From contig NZ_CP136422.1 of the NCBI RefSeq assembly GCF_034355335.1, positions 1,615,001-1,679,000 of the forward strand: 64,000 nt of DNA. The letters run 5' to 3'. Below the pieces are notes generated by a model. That model did no database searches and was not told the origin of the DNA. It saw only the letters and a list, made by a program, of their open reading frames with translations. This document shows, in pieces, positions 34,947-43,062 of this stretch. The DNA is from Blautia coccoides. Lineage in GTDB: Bacteria; Bacillota; Clostridia; Lachnospirales; Lachnospiraceae. Each line of letters starts with the position of its first letter. Positions within the stretch are counted from its first letter, which is position 1. The position numbers were made by a program, and so were the translations under genes.

Positions 34947-35990
34947 TTACAGGTTTTGTGAACAGAGGATGGAGATATTGGCAGCAGTATCCTGGGCAGG
35001 CGGAAGCTTTTGTTTGTGAAGATAGTCCCTTAAATATATCAAGGGAAGGTACCCCTGGCGGTGAAGGTCCTGGGAGATGGAAAAGTCTATGGTTCCATCC
35101 AGAAGGAGAGATCTTGTATGTTCTGACATGTCGTGGCAGATGATACGGATCTTTCCTTTTTTTTGTGCGGTTTCCACTGCTTTGGTACAGCCGGCTACAC
35201 TGCGGTTTGCCATATAGATAGCTTTTATGGAGTCGTCCGTCTGAAGAGCCTCCAGGACTTTTTTGTAGGTGAGCTGATAGTTATTGTAGGTTTCTATGAC
35301 CTGGATCTGGTCCTGTGGGAAACCAATCTCAGCCATGCGGGTGCGGAAACCGTCCAGGCGGGCACGGTGCCCGTCGAATTCCAGGTTGCCGGCCGCGGCA
35401 AGTATTTTGCCGGATGGGGGAATGCATTTGCTCATGAGTTCGGCGGCGATCCGGCCGCTTTTTGTATAGTCCTGACCAATAAAGCAGAGTCTGTCAGTGC
35501 CGGGGAGATCGCTGTTAAAAGTAATGACCGGAATGTCTTTTTCTGTAAGGGATCGGATCTTCTCCTCAATAGACGAGTCGTTCATGGTACAGACGGCTGC
35601 GCCCTGAATGCCTTCTTTCAAGAGAGCGTCCAGCTTTTCGATACTTTCCTCCGGAATATCAGTTTCACATTCTTCTACCAGGATCTTTACATGGAAATCG
35701 GTAAGCTCTGCCTGGGCAGCTTCGATGCCGCGCATGATCTCCCAGCGGAAGTGACCGGTCCAGTTGGGCAGGAGCACGCCAAGCTTGATCGGCGGGAATC
35801 CCTGGCCGAACAGAGTTTTCTGATAGGTGCTCCTGGGAGTGAGATAGCCTGTCTCCTGAATGGCGGCCATGACTCTTTCGTAAACATCAGGACTTACATG
35901 GGAACGGTTGTTGAGAACCCGGTCGACTGTTCCCCGGGAAACTCCCGCTTTGTCAGCAACCATTTGTATAGTTGGCTTTTTGTTTATCAT
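34947..35990 (-). CDS. LacI family transcriptional regulator
   Basis: A 347-aa repressor with an N-terminal LacI helix-turn-helix (TIQMVADKAGVSRGTVDRVL, about 6-25) and a periplasmic-binding-protein-like sensor domain beginning KLGVLLPNWTGHF. It is divergent from the inositol-dehydrogenase-like operon, which carries paired TGCAAAAGCAC sites at its promoter, so it is the probable repressor of that operon. The sensor half resembles sugar-binding LacI members such as those for inositol or ribose. Confidence 0.9.
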   Translation of the reverse strand: MINKKPTIQMVADKAGVSRGTVDRVLNNRSHVSPDVYERVMAAIQETGYLTPRSTYQKTLFGQGFPPIKLGVLLPNWTGHFRWEIMRGIEAAQAELTDFHVKILVEECETDIPEESIEKLDALLKEGIQGAAVCTMNDSSIEEKIRSLTEKDIPVITFNSDLPGTDRLCFIGQDYTKSGRIAAELMSKCIPPSGKILAAAGNLEFDGHRARLDGFRTRMAEIGFPQDQIQVIETYNNYQLTYKKVLEALQTDDSIKAIYMANRSVAGCTKAVETAQKKGKIRIICHDMSEHTRSLLLDGTIDFSISQDLHRQGYLPLIYLRDYLHKQKLPPAQDTAANISILCSQNL

Positions 35991-36142
35991 GATTCCTCCT
36001 GTTTATATGCGCGTGCTATTGCACGTGGATGACATTTTTATTTTATAAATGAATTCTATCATATGGAGGAGAGGATTGTAAATAGGGGAATTGGCTAAGT
36101 TTAACAAAAGAAAAAGCGGTAAGACCTGATAAAATGGGGTGT

Positions 36143-36261
36143 TCAAAAGCACAAATTTGTGAAATGTAGCTAAAAATGAAAAAACAAAGGCGGAAATGTT
36201 GACAAAGCACATAGTCTCTCCTATAATTATAAGTGCAAAAGCACATAAGATGCAAAAGCAC
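36143..36261 (+). promoter_or_regulatory. Promoter and LacI-type operators of iolG-like operon
   Basis: TTGACA (36199-36204), a 17-bp spacer and TATAAT (36222-36227) form a consensus promoter. Just downstream, TGCAAAAGCAC occurs twice, at 36234-36244 and 36251-36261, each with TGC/GCA dyad symmetry and spaced 17 bp apart. TTCAAAAGCACAAA at 36142-36155 is a related third site near the LacI gene side. The rest of the 392-bp intergenic region shows no ORF. Confidence 0.65.
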
Positions 36262-36382
36262 AAAAGGAAAATGAAGACAGCAACAGAGGATGTGCTGAGA
36301 TGCAGTCCTGTGCGTCCGTGTTCGGGCCAACTGAAGCAGGCGGGCGAAAACAAAATGATGGAGAGTAAAGGAGCGTATTGAG

Positions 36383-37399
36383 ATGAAAGCAGGAATTATC
36401 GGAGCAGGCAGAATCGGAAAGGTACATGCAAAGAATATATCTATGTTTGTGCCGGAGGTGGAGATCAAGACAGTTGCGGACCCTTTTATGAATGAGGAGA
36501 CAGAGAAGTTTCTGAGAAAATGCGGTGTGCAGAACGTGACAAAGAATGCGGAGGACATTTTTCAGGATGAGGAGATCGAGGCAGTTTTGATCTGTTCTTC
36601 CACAGATACGCACTCTAAATATATTATAGAAGCAGCCAGGGCAGGAAAACATATTTTTTGTGAAAAACCGATAGACTACGATTTGGACAAAGTAAGAGAA
36701 GCGATCCAGACTGCAGAGGATGCAGGTGTGAAGCTGCAGATTGGATTCTGCCGCAGATTTGACCATAATCACAGAGGGGTTTATGACATGGTGCAGTCCG
36801 GCAGAGTGGGGAAAGTGCAGATGATCAAAATTAGCTCAAGAGACCCGGAGCCACCTGCCATTGAATATGTGAAGGTGTCCGGCGGGATTTTTTATGATAT
36901 GATGATCCACGATTTTGATATGGCCCGTTTTCTGGCAGGAGGTGCTGAGGTAACCGAGGTTATGGCAGCAGGCTCTGTGCTGATCGACCCAGCTATCGGG
37001 GAAGCGGGAGACGTGGATACGGCTGTTGTCGTGCTGAAGTTTGACAACGGGATCATCGCAACCATTGACAACAGCAGAAAGGCTGTCTATGGGTATGATC
37101 AGAGAGTGGAAGTGTTCGGTTCCGAAGGATGTGCCCGCAATGAAAATGATGTGCCGAATACAGTTAAACTCTCAGATGCCGTGGGAACCAGTTGTGAGAA
37201 TACATATAAGGTGATGTGGGACCGCTATACAGGTGCATTTGTATCAGAAATTCAGGCATTCGCAGATGCTGTGGAAAATGATAAGGAGACACCGGTTACC
37301 GGGATGGATGGACTGTATCCGGTACTGATGGCAGCGGCGGCCACAAAATCCCTGAAAGAGGGAAGACCTGTAAAGATTGAGGAGGTAGAGGGAAGATGA
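36383..37399 (+). CDS. iolG: Inositol 2-dehydrogenase-like oxidoreductase
   Basis: A 338-aa Gfo/Idh/MocA enzyme with GAGRIGKVHAKN at the N-terminus, the FCEKPIDYD motif near 91-99 and the GGIFYDMMIHDFDMARFL segment typical of myo-inositol dehydrogenase. It probably oxidises a cyclitol or sugar with NAD+. The ribosome site AAAGGAG lies about 11 nt upstream. It overlaps the next gene by 4 bp (ATGA). The companion isomerase and GPH symporter differ from a full iol operon, so the substrate may be another polyol or sugar; the gene symbol is tentative. Confidence 0.82.
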   Translation: MKAGIIGAGRIGKVHAKNISMFVPEVEIKTVADPFMNEETEKFLRKCGVQNVTKNAEDIFQDEEIEAVLICSSTDTHSKYIIEAARAGKHIFCEKPIDYDLDKVREAIQTAEDAGVKLQIGFCRRFDHNHRGVYDMVQSGRVGKVQMIKISSRDPEPPAIEYVKVSGGIFYDMMIHDFDMARFLAGGAEVTEVMAAGSVLIDPAIGEAGDVDTAVVVLKFDNGIIATIDNSRKAVYGYDQRVEVFGSEGCARNENDVPNTVKLSDAVGTSCENTYKVMWDRYTGAFVSEIQAFADAVENDKETPVTGMDGLYPVLMAAAATKSLKEGRPVKIEEVEGR

Positions 37400-38184
37400 G
37401 TCTGAGAAAATGTGCCTGTATTGATACTCTGTATACAGAACTGCCCTGGGAGGAGAGATTCGGGGCAGCAAAGAAGGATGGATTTGACGCTGTGGAGTTC
37501 TGGGACTGGAGAACCCGTGATCTGAAAGCCACAAAGAAAGCAGCAGATGAGGCCGGGATTTCTGTCAGTGGCTTTAACGGAGATGCGGACTATTCCCTGG
37601 TTGATCCGGATCACAGAGAAAAGTATGTAGAATATCTGAAAGAGTCCATCCGTGCAGCGAAAGCTGTGGGGGCCGGCAGTGTGACCGTTCATTCCAATGC
37701 CCTGGGAGACGGAGGGATTGTGGTAAACCACTATGATGATCTTTCCCACACGGTGAAGCTCTGTTCCATGTACCGTACCCTTCTGGACTGCGTGAAAGTG
37801 GCAGAAAAAGAAGGGATAAACCTGAACCTGGAAGCTCTGAATATTACTACAGACCATGTCGGAAACTTTCTTGAACACACACAGATGGGCGCCGAAATCT
37901 GCCGGCTCATCGGCTCACCGAGATTAAAGCTCCTCTACGACGTGTATCATATGCAGATAAATGAAGGATGTATCTGTGATACCATCTCCAATTACAAAGA
38001 CCAGTTCGGACATATCCATGTGGCCGACGCTCCGGGGCGTCATGAACCGGGAACGGGAGAGATCAATTATAAAAAGGTACTGCGTCATTTAGAAGCGTGC
38101 GGTTATACAGGATATGTGGGTTATGAATTGTTTCCGCTGACAGATACAGCTTCGGCTGTGAAGGCGATCATGGAAGCGTGCTGA
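37396..38184 (+). CDS. Sugar phosphate isomerase/epimerase (Hyi-like TIM barrel)
   Basis: A 262-aa AP-endonuclease-2-type TIM barrel resembling hydroxypyruvate isomerase and related ketose isomerases/epimerases. Likely metal ligands are the Glu in LNLEALN (near 155), the Asp/His in LLYDVYHMQIN, His in GHIHVADAPGR and Glu in GYELFP near the C-terminus. It overlaps the dehydrogenase by ATGA, so both probably act on one metabolite: oxidation to a keto sugar followed by isomerisation. Confidence 0.87.
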   Translation: MSLRKCACIDTLYTELPWEERFGAAKKDGFDAVEFWDWRTRDLKATKKAADEAGISVSGFNGDADYSLVDPDHREKYVEYLKESIRAAKAVGAGSVTVHSNALGDGGIVVNHYDDLSHTVKLCSMYRTLLDCVKVAEKEGINLNLEALNITTDHVGNFLEHTQMGAEICRLIGSPRLKLLYDVYHMQINEGCICDTISNYKDQFGHIHVADAPGRHEPGTGEINYKKVLRHLEACGYTGYVGYELFPLTDTASAVKAIMEAC

Positions 38185-38221
38185 AAAATAAATTGAGAGA
38201 TCATGTGGCGGGGAGGTCATT

Positions 38222-39580
38222 ATGAAGAAGAAGATAACCTTTGGGACGAGAGTAGCTTACGGATGCGGGGATACGGCCTGTAATATTGTGTATGGAATGA
38301 TATCCACGCTGCTGACATTGTTTTATACAGATTATGCGGGGATTTCACCGGTGACCATCGGTATTGTCATGCTGGTGTCAAGAGTATTTGACGGCAGTTC
38401 AGATCTGATTATGGGATTTTTAGTGGACAGGACAAAGTCAAAATGGGGAAAATCAAGACCATGGATCCTGTGGATGACGGTTCCCTATGCCATAGCGGCG
38501 ATCCTTATGTTTACAGTGCCGCACACTACAGACTTTTTAAAAGGAATCTACATATTTGTCACTTATAATCTGACCACAACAGTTATTTATACGGCTATCA
38601 ATGTGCCTTACGGTTCACTTTCCACCATGATGACCAGGGATTCTTATCAGCAGGATCTGCTTTCCATTTTCCGGATGATCCTGTCACCGGTGGGGCGTAT
38701 CATCTCAGTGACTTTTACTATGCCTCTTGTGAAAGTGTTTGGAAATGACCAGTCTGCATGGGTTAAGACTATGTGTATCTGGGTCGCCATTGCTGTAGCG
38801 CTGCTGTTGTACTGTTTCTTCCGGTGTGAGGAGACTGTGGTGACAGAGGCGAAAAAAGAGGAAAAGCGTTCCGTCGGGGTGAACATAAAGGCTCTGGTGA
38901 CAAACAAGTATTTCTGGTGCGTGCTTGGGCTGTGGTCTATTCAGGTCATCCATATGACGATTGTCGGAACAGATCTGCCGTATTACTGTAAATATATCTT
39001 TGGAAATGACACTTGGATGTACAGCACCCTGTATTTTCTGGAAACTGTGTGCATGATCGGCGGCGCAGCAGTCTGCCCGTTTCTGATCAAAAGATGGGGG
39101 AAAAGAAATGTCACCCTGGCGGGCTGCCTTATAGCAGTCGGTTCACAACTTCTGGTGCTGGCCAACCCTTATAATTTCCAATGGTTGTTTTTCGTGACAC
39201 TCATCCGTTCTATCGGAGCCTCCCAGCTCTCAGCCACTATTTTCGGCATGTTGGGAGATGTGGTGGAGTATGGCTGCTGGAAAAATGGATTCCGCCAGGA
39301 AAGTCTTGTATTCGGCGGTGCAAGTCTGGGATTCAAGGTGGGAACCGGTATCACAAGCGCTATAATGACAGGCCTGATGACATTGAGCGGCTATATCAGC
39401 TCAACCGGGGCACAGGTGGTGCAGCCGGAGTCCGCTGTGAGGACGATCGGAAAGATCTATCAGTTTGGTCCCATCATTGTGTGGAGCGCAGCAGTGCTGA
39501 TCCTGCTGGTATATAAGCTGGATAAGATGTATCCGCAGATTGAGCGGGATTTGCTGGAGAGAGAAATAAAGGCAGAATAA
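38222..39580 (+). CDS. GPH family sugar:cation symporter
   Basis: A 452-aa transporter of the glycoside-pentoside-hexuronide family (MelB/XynB-like) with about 12 TM helices. The segment VMLVSRVFDGSSDLIMGFLVDRTKSKWGK holds the cation-site Asp residues typical of MelB. Ribosome site GGGGAGG. It supplies the substrate for the upstream dehydrogenase and isomerase. No terminator is evident directly after it. Confidence 0.9.
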   Translation: MKKKITFGTRVAYGCGDTACNIVYGMISTLLTLFYTDYAGISPVTIGIVMLVSRVFDGSSDLIMGFLVDRTKSKWGKSRPWILWMTVPYAIAAILMFTVPHTTDFLKGIYIFVTYNLTTTVIYTAINVPYGSLSTMMTRDSYQQDLLSIFRMILSPVGRIISVTFTMPLVKVFGNDQSAWVKTMCIWVAIAVALLLYCFFRCEETVVTEAKKEEKRSVGVNIKALVTNKYFWCVLGLWSIQVIHMTIVGTDLPYYCKYIFGNDTWMYSTLYFLETVCMIGGAAVCPFLIKRWGKRNVTLAGCLIAVGSQLLVLANPYNFQWLFFVTLIRSIGASQLSATIFGMLGDVVEYGCWKNGFRQESLVFGGASLGFKVGTGITSAIMTGLMTLSGYISSTGAQVVQPESAVRTIGKIYQFGPIIVWSAAVLILLVYKLDKMYPQIERDLLEREIKAE

Positions 39581-39587
39581 AAATCTA

Positions 39588-39845
39588 ATGAATTCTTATC
39601 ACGGCGTTTATGCGCCCCCAAAAGGCAGGGAAAAGGTGACGGAATTCATGAGCAGCGGGATAAAAGAGATTCTGGGTTCTGAGATGGTCGTTGATGTGGA
39701 TCACCGGGCGCTTGCCAGACGGATCGTTGCGGATCTGAAGGAGAGAAGATCAAATATAAATAGAATTGTTTGTGAGGTGGATTTCCGGCAGTACGGCCTG
39801 TACAATAGAAGAATACCGAAAAGAAATACAGGGAGGAGATCAAGA
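39588..39845 (+). other. Open frame upstream of methyltransferase, uncertain coding
   Basis: The methyltransferase reading frame stays open for 86 more codons upstream, from an ATG 8 bp after the symporter stop. The ribosome site there is weak, and no known domain was recognised (basic segment DHRALARRIVADLKERR). It could be a real N-terminal extension, a decayed gene fragment or a non-coding leader. Confidence 0.3.
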
Positions 39846-40559
39846 ATGGCTGTAGTGATAAGGGAAGACATGGAACAATATATGCGGGAACTGCGGGAGT
39901 GGCTGGAGCAGGAAAAAGATACACCTCTTGAGGAGATGGCAGGATTTTTTCAGCGGCGCATTGGGTCTTATGAGGAACGGATGCAGACCTGGAGGGAGGC
40001 TTACGCAAGAATCCCCGGCTGGATAGACCGTGACACAAAAAGAATGCTGGATTTGGGATGCGGGACGGGCTTGGAGCTGGAATCTATCTTCAGTAAGTAT
40101 CCCCATATCCAGGTGACAGGGATAGATTTGTGCAGTACCATGCTGGAACGGCTGAGACACAAATACAGGGAAAAGGATATTACTCTTGTCTGCGGGGATT
40201 ATTTTCAGGAATCTTTTGGGGAGAGCTGCTATGATATGGTGATTTCTTTTGAGTCTCTGCACCATTTCCTGCCTGGGAAGAAGAGGCTGCTCTTTGAAAA
40301 GATCAGGGCAGCGCTGAAGCCCGGAGGAAGGTTCCTGGAAGCGGATTATATCGCCTGCTGTGAGGAGGAAGAAAATCTTCTGCGCCGGGAGTGTGAGAGA
40401 AAACGAAAGGCAGGTGGAATTTCAGAGGAACAGTTTGTGCATTTTGATATTCCACTGACGTTGGAGCATGAGACAGAACTGCTTTTACAGGCAGGATTTT
40501 CTAAGGTAAATGTGCCGGATTCTATAGAAGGAGCAACTTTTATAGAAGCTGTGAGATAA
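39846..40559 (+). CDS. Class I SAM-dependent methyltransferase
   Basis: A 237-aa methyltransferase with motif I LDLGCGTGLELES, an acidic residue in GIDLCS and the post-motif VISFESLHHFLPG. The start at 39846 has GGGAGGAGATCAAGA and gives the family's usual N-terminus (LEEMAGFFQRRIGSYEE). A longer in-frame start exists at 39588. The substrate is unknown. It lies between the GPH symporter and TetR genes and ends at a bidirectional terminator, so it is probably not part of the downstream assembly-line operon. Confidence 0.85.
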   Translation: MAVVIREDMEQYMRELREWLEQEKDTPLEEMAGFFQRRIGSYEERMQTWREAYARIPGWIDRDTKRMLDLGCGTGLELESIFSKYPHIQVTGIDLCSTMLERLRHKYREKDITLVCGDYFQESFGESCYDMVISFESLHHFLPGKKRLLFEKIRAALKPGGRFLEADYIACCEEEENLLRRECERKRKAGGISEEQFVHFDIPLTLEHETELLLQAGFSKVNVPDSIEGATFIEAVR

Positions 40560-40566
40560 TAAAAAG

Positions 40567-40608
40567 AGTATACAGCCGGAGGTGGAGTCCGGTCTGTATA
40601 CTTTTTTT
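40567..40608. terminator. Bidirectional terminator
   Basis: Stem AGTATACAG / CTGTATACT with an inner CCGGA/TCCGG pair, followed by TTTTTTTATTTT on plus and preceded by A-rich sequence giving TTTTTATTATCTC on minus. It serves the convergent methyltransferase and TetR genes. Confidence 0.88.
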
Positions 40609-40626
40609 ATTTTGGTCTTTGGCATC

Positions 40627-41238
40627 TCAGTCCGTCCACAGATAATCCAGTTTTCCTTTTTCAATATGAAAACTGGTTTCCAGCATATAGGAAAATACAT
40701 CCAGTGTCTTTTGGGTGTGCTCCCGGCTGTCTCTTGTGAGGTGATTGTCCAGTTTGATGGTAAGGATGATAAGCACGATCTCCGATACCTCCTCCGGGGA
40801 TTTGCAGTGCATAGACCCCTCGCGGTTGCCCTGGCGGATTATGTCTGCCAGGATAGGGCGCAGATTTCTCACCATGATACGTATGTACTGCTGATGCAGA
40901 AGAGCGCTTTGCTGCAGCTCAAAAAAATTATTGGATTCCTGGCGCAGAAGCTCCATGGAGGATTCCCGGCAGGTGCGGAAAATAATCTCCATTTTGGTCA
41001 GGGCCTCCATATCAGGGGTTTCCAGCAGATTTTTTGCCTTTGCAATGGCAGCGGAGTAAGAGCGCTCAATGACAGCCTCAAGAATTTCCTCCTTTGATTT
41101 GAAATAATAGTAGATACTCCCCTTTCCGATCCCCGCTTCTTTGGCAACATCGCTGACAGATATGGACTGAGCGCTGGATCGGTTCATCAATCTTTGCATT
41201 GCATCCAGGATCATGTCCTTTTTTCTATTGTTTTGCAT
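40627..41238 (-). CDS. TetR family regulator of the assembly-line operon
   Basis: A 203-aa regulator with an N-terminal TetR helix-turn-helix (SVSDVAKEAGIGKGSIYYYF, about 23-42) and a ligand-binding C-terminal domain. It is divergent from the SCP2-hydrolase-condensation-ACP-ligase operon. A perfect dyad TTCGACC-GGT-GGTCGAA lies in the shared intergenic region just after that operon's promoter, so it probably represses the operon and itself. The ligand may be the operon's lipid-like product or precursor. Confidence 0.9.
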   Translation of the reverse strand: MQNNRKKDMILDAMQRLMNRSSAQSISVSDVAKEAGIGKGSIYYYFKSKEEILEAVIERSYSAAIAKAKNLLETPDMEALTKMEIIFRTCRESSMELLRQESNNFFELQQSALLHQQYIRIMVRNLRPILADIIRQGNREGSMHCKSPEEVSEIVLIILTIKLDNHLTRDSREHTQKTLDVFSYMLETSFHIEKGKLDYLWTD

Positions 41239-41293
41239 AAATACCTTTCTCCGTTTTTCTTTGATAGTAACATTTTAGCACAGAAATGTAAAC

Positions 41294-41353
41294 TTGACTA
41301 CTGGTCGAAAAAGTGGTATCTTGTTTACAACCTGAATTCGACCGGTGGTCGAA
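41294..41353 (+). promoter_or_regulatory. Promoter with TetR-type operator
   Basis: TTGACT (41294-41299), a 17-bp spacer and TATCTT (41317-41322) make the promoter. The dyad TTCGACCGGTGGTCGAA (41337-41353) lies just downstream, and a related CTGGTCGAAAAAG half-site overlaps the spacer at 41301-41313. Binding would block both initiation and elongation. Confidence 0.7.
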
Positions 41354-41386
41354 AAATGGCGAAATATGTTGGGAGGAAAAAAACAG

Positions 41387-41953
41387 ATGACATATCAGGA
41401 ATTAGTGAGTGAGATCAGGGGAATTTTTATGCAGGCAGATGTGAGCGGGATCAAGGAGCACATTGCCTATCAGTTTAACATCCGGGGAGAGGCTGAGGGA
41501 GCCTTTTATGCGGAGGTTTTGGAGGGAAAGCTGTACATAGAGCCATATGAATATTACGACAGGGATGTGCTGTTCACTACTACAGCCGATACACTTCTGA
41601 GTATTGCAAGCGGCACCATGGATGCCGTCGCAGCATTCACACTGGGAAAACTGCAGGTAGAGGGCAGCTTTGATAAAGCTCTGCTGATTCAGAGCTTCTC
41701 AAAACAGGCAGGCAGAGAAAAAAAGAAGATGAAGGCGGAGGAAAAGAGACAGCAGAAAGCGGAGGAAAAGAGACAGCAGAAAGCAGAGGAAAAGGAACCG
41801 CAGAAAGCAGAGGAAAAGGAACCGCAGAAGGCAGTGGAAAAGGAACTGCAGAAGGCAGTGGAAAAGGAATCGCAGAAGGTAGTGGAAAAGGTAGCACAGA
41901 AAACAGAAGAAAAGACAGCCAAAAAAACAGTCAGAAGACTGCTGAAAAAATAG
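41387..41953 (+). CDS. SCP2 sterol-carrier-like protein with Lys/Glu repeat tail
   Basis: A 188-aa protein. Residues ~1-105 match an SCP2 fold (NIRGEAEGAFYAEVLEGKLY, DVLFTTTADTLLSIASG, LGKLQVEGSFDKALL), which binds lipids or acyl chains. A tail of eight 8-residue repeats (KAEEKRQQ, drifting to KTEEKTAK) follows and is likely a charged helix or coiled coil, ending in basic TVRRLLKK. The start at 41387 has GGGAGG; the longer frame from 41345 overlaps the operator. First gene of the assembly-line operon; may carry its lipid substrate or product. Confidence 0.82.
   Translation: MTYQELVSEIRGIFMQADVSGIKEHIAYQFNIRGEAEGAFYAEVLEGKLYIEPYEYYDRDVLFTTTADTLLSIASGTMDAVAAFTLGKLQVEGSFDKALLIQSFSKQAGREKKKMKAEEKRQQKAEEKRQQKAEEKEPQKAEEKEPQKAVEKELQKAVEKESQKVVEKVAQKTEEKTAKKTVRRLLKK
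41732..41923 (+). repeat. Eight 24-bp coding tandem repeats
   Basis: Eight in-frame 24-bp units encode the KAxEKxxQ tail of the SCP2-like protein. The first units are nearly identical and later ones drift, a pattern of recent slippage expansion at the 5' side. Confidence 0.85.
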
Positions 41954-42021
41954 AAGAAATAGGTAACTGATGGCCATTCAACGCGGATGCGCAGGCAGAC
42001 GCGAAGATAGGAGGAGTATCT

Positions 42022-43041
42022 ATGAATGGATGGAGCTTGTTACTGGGAGCAGGGGCACTGGCTGCTGCAGGGGAATACGGAATTGCATCTTATTTTTTCA
42101 GGCGGACCATGCTTCGGCAGAATGCCGCCACCAAGAGAACCATGGATATGGCGGGGACGAACTGGGACCTCTATATACCTGAGATAGGGAAGATGAAACA
42201 GTGGATGCTGGAACAGGAGCGGGAGGATGTGTATATCAGATCCGGTGACGGCCTGAAGCTTCACGGAACGTATTTTCCGGGGCAGGGAAGCGGGAAGCTT
42301 GTGATCTGTTTTCACGGATATACCAGCAAGGGCATGAGTGATTACATCGGATTGTCCAACTATTACCTGCCCAGAGGATATCAGATGCTTCTGGTGGATG
42401 AAAGGGCACACGGGGACAGCGAAGGGACGTACATTGGATTTGGGTGTCTGGACAGGGAGGATGCGCTTCTCTGGATAACGTACGCAGTCAAGCGTTTTGG
42501 CAGCGGCTGCCAGATATGGCTTCACGGCACTTCCATGGGAGCATCCACGGTTCTCATGGCAAGCGGGCTGAAGCTTCCGCCTCAGGTGAGAGGGATTGTC
42601 TCGGACTGCGCCTTTACCACTGCCTGGGATGTATTTGCCCATGTACTGAAGGACCAATACCATCTGCCGGCTTATCCGATCCTGAAACTGTCAGACAGCA
42701 TGTGCAGAAAGAAGGCAGGATACGGGCTGAAGCAGTGCAGTGCGTCCGAGGAAGTAAAGAGAGCGAAGGTTCCCATACTCTTTATCCATGGGGATGCGGA
42801 TACTTTTGTTCCGTGCAGAATGTGCTATGAGATTTATGAAAACTGTGCGTCCAAGAAAGATATGCTGATCGTACACGGAGCAGGCCATGTGGAAGCCTTC
42901 TATAAAGAACAGGCGCTTTACGAACAGAAGCTGACAGAGTTTCTGGAGACGGCAGGGGAGGCCTGGGCGCCTGCAGGAAAAAGTATTTATGTATCTGATG
43001 TAACCGGAGAGGGAAGCACCGGGGATTCGGTTCCCGTCTGA
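42022..43041 (+). CDS. Alpha/beta hydrolase, membrane-anchored
   Basis: A 339-aa hydrolase with one N-terminal hydrophobic segment (about 5-26), the oxyanion motif CFHGYTSKG, nucleophile elbow HGTSMGAS (Ser about 175), acid in GDADTFVP and base His in HGAGHVEAF. It could be a thioesterase, acyltransferase or lipase acting at the membrane. Ribosome site AGGAGG. It lies 21 bp before the condensation-domain gene, so release of the acyl product from the carrier is a reasonable guess. Confidence 0.87.
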   Translation: MNGWSLLLGAGALAAAGEYGIASYFFRRTMLRQNAATKRTMDMAGTNWDLYIPEIGKMKQWMLEQEREDVYIRSGDGLKLHGTYFPGQGSGKLVICFHGYTSKGMSDYIGLSNYYLPRGYQMLLVDERAHGDSEGTYIGFGCLDREDALLWITYAVKRFGSGCQIWLHGTSMGASTVLMASGLKLPPQVRGIVSDCAFTTAWDVFAHVLKDQYHLPAYPILKLSDSMCRKKAGYGLKQCSASEEVKRAKVPILFIHGDADTFVPCRMCYEIYENCASKKDMLIVHGAGHVEAFYKEQALYEQKLTEFLETAGEAWAPAGKSIYVSDVTGEGSTGDSVPV

Positions 43042-43062
43042 TCTAAGAGAGGAGTTTGACAT

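Noticed and set aside
35133..36032. 299-codon plus-strand ORF opposite the LacI gene
   Set aside because: It is fully antisense to a LacI repressor with a standard helix-turn-helix and start, and has no recognisable domain.
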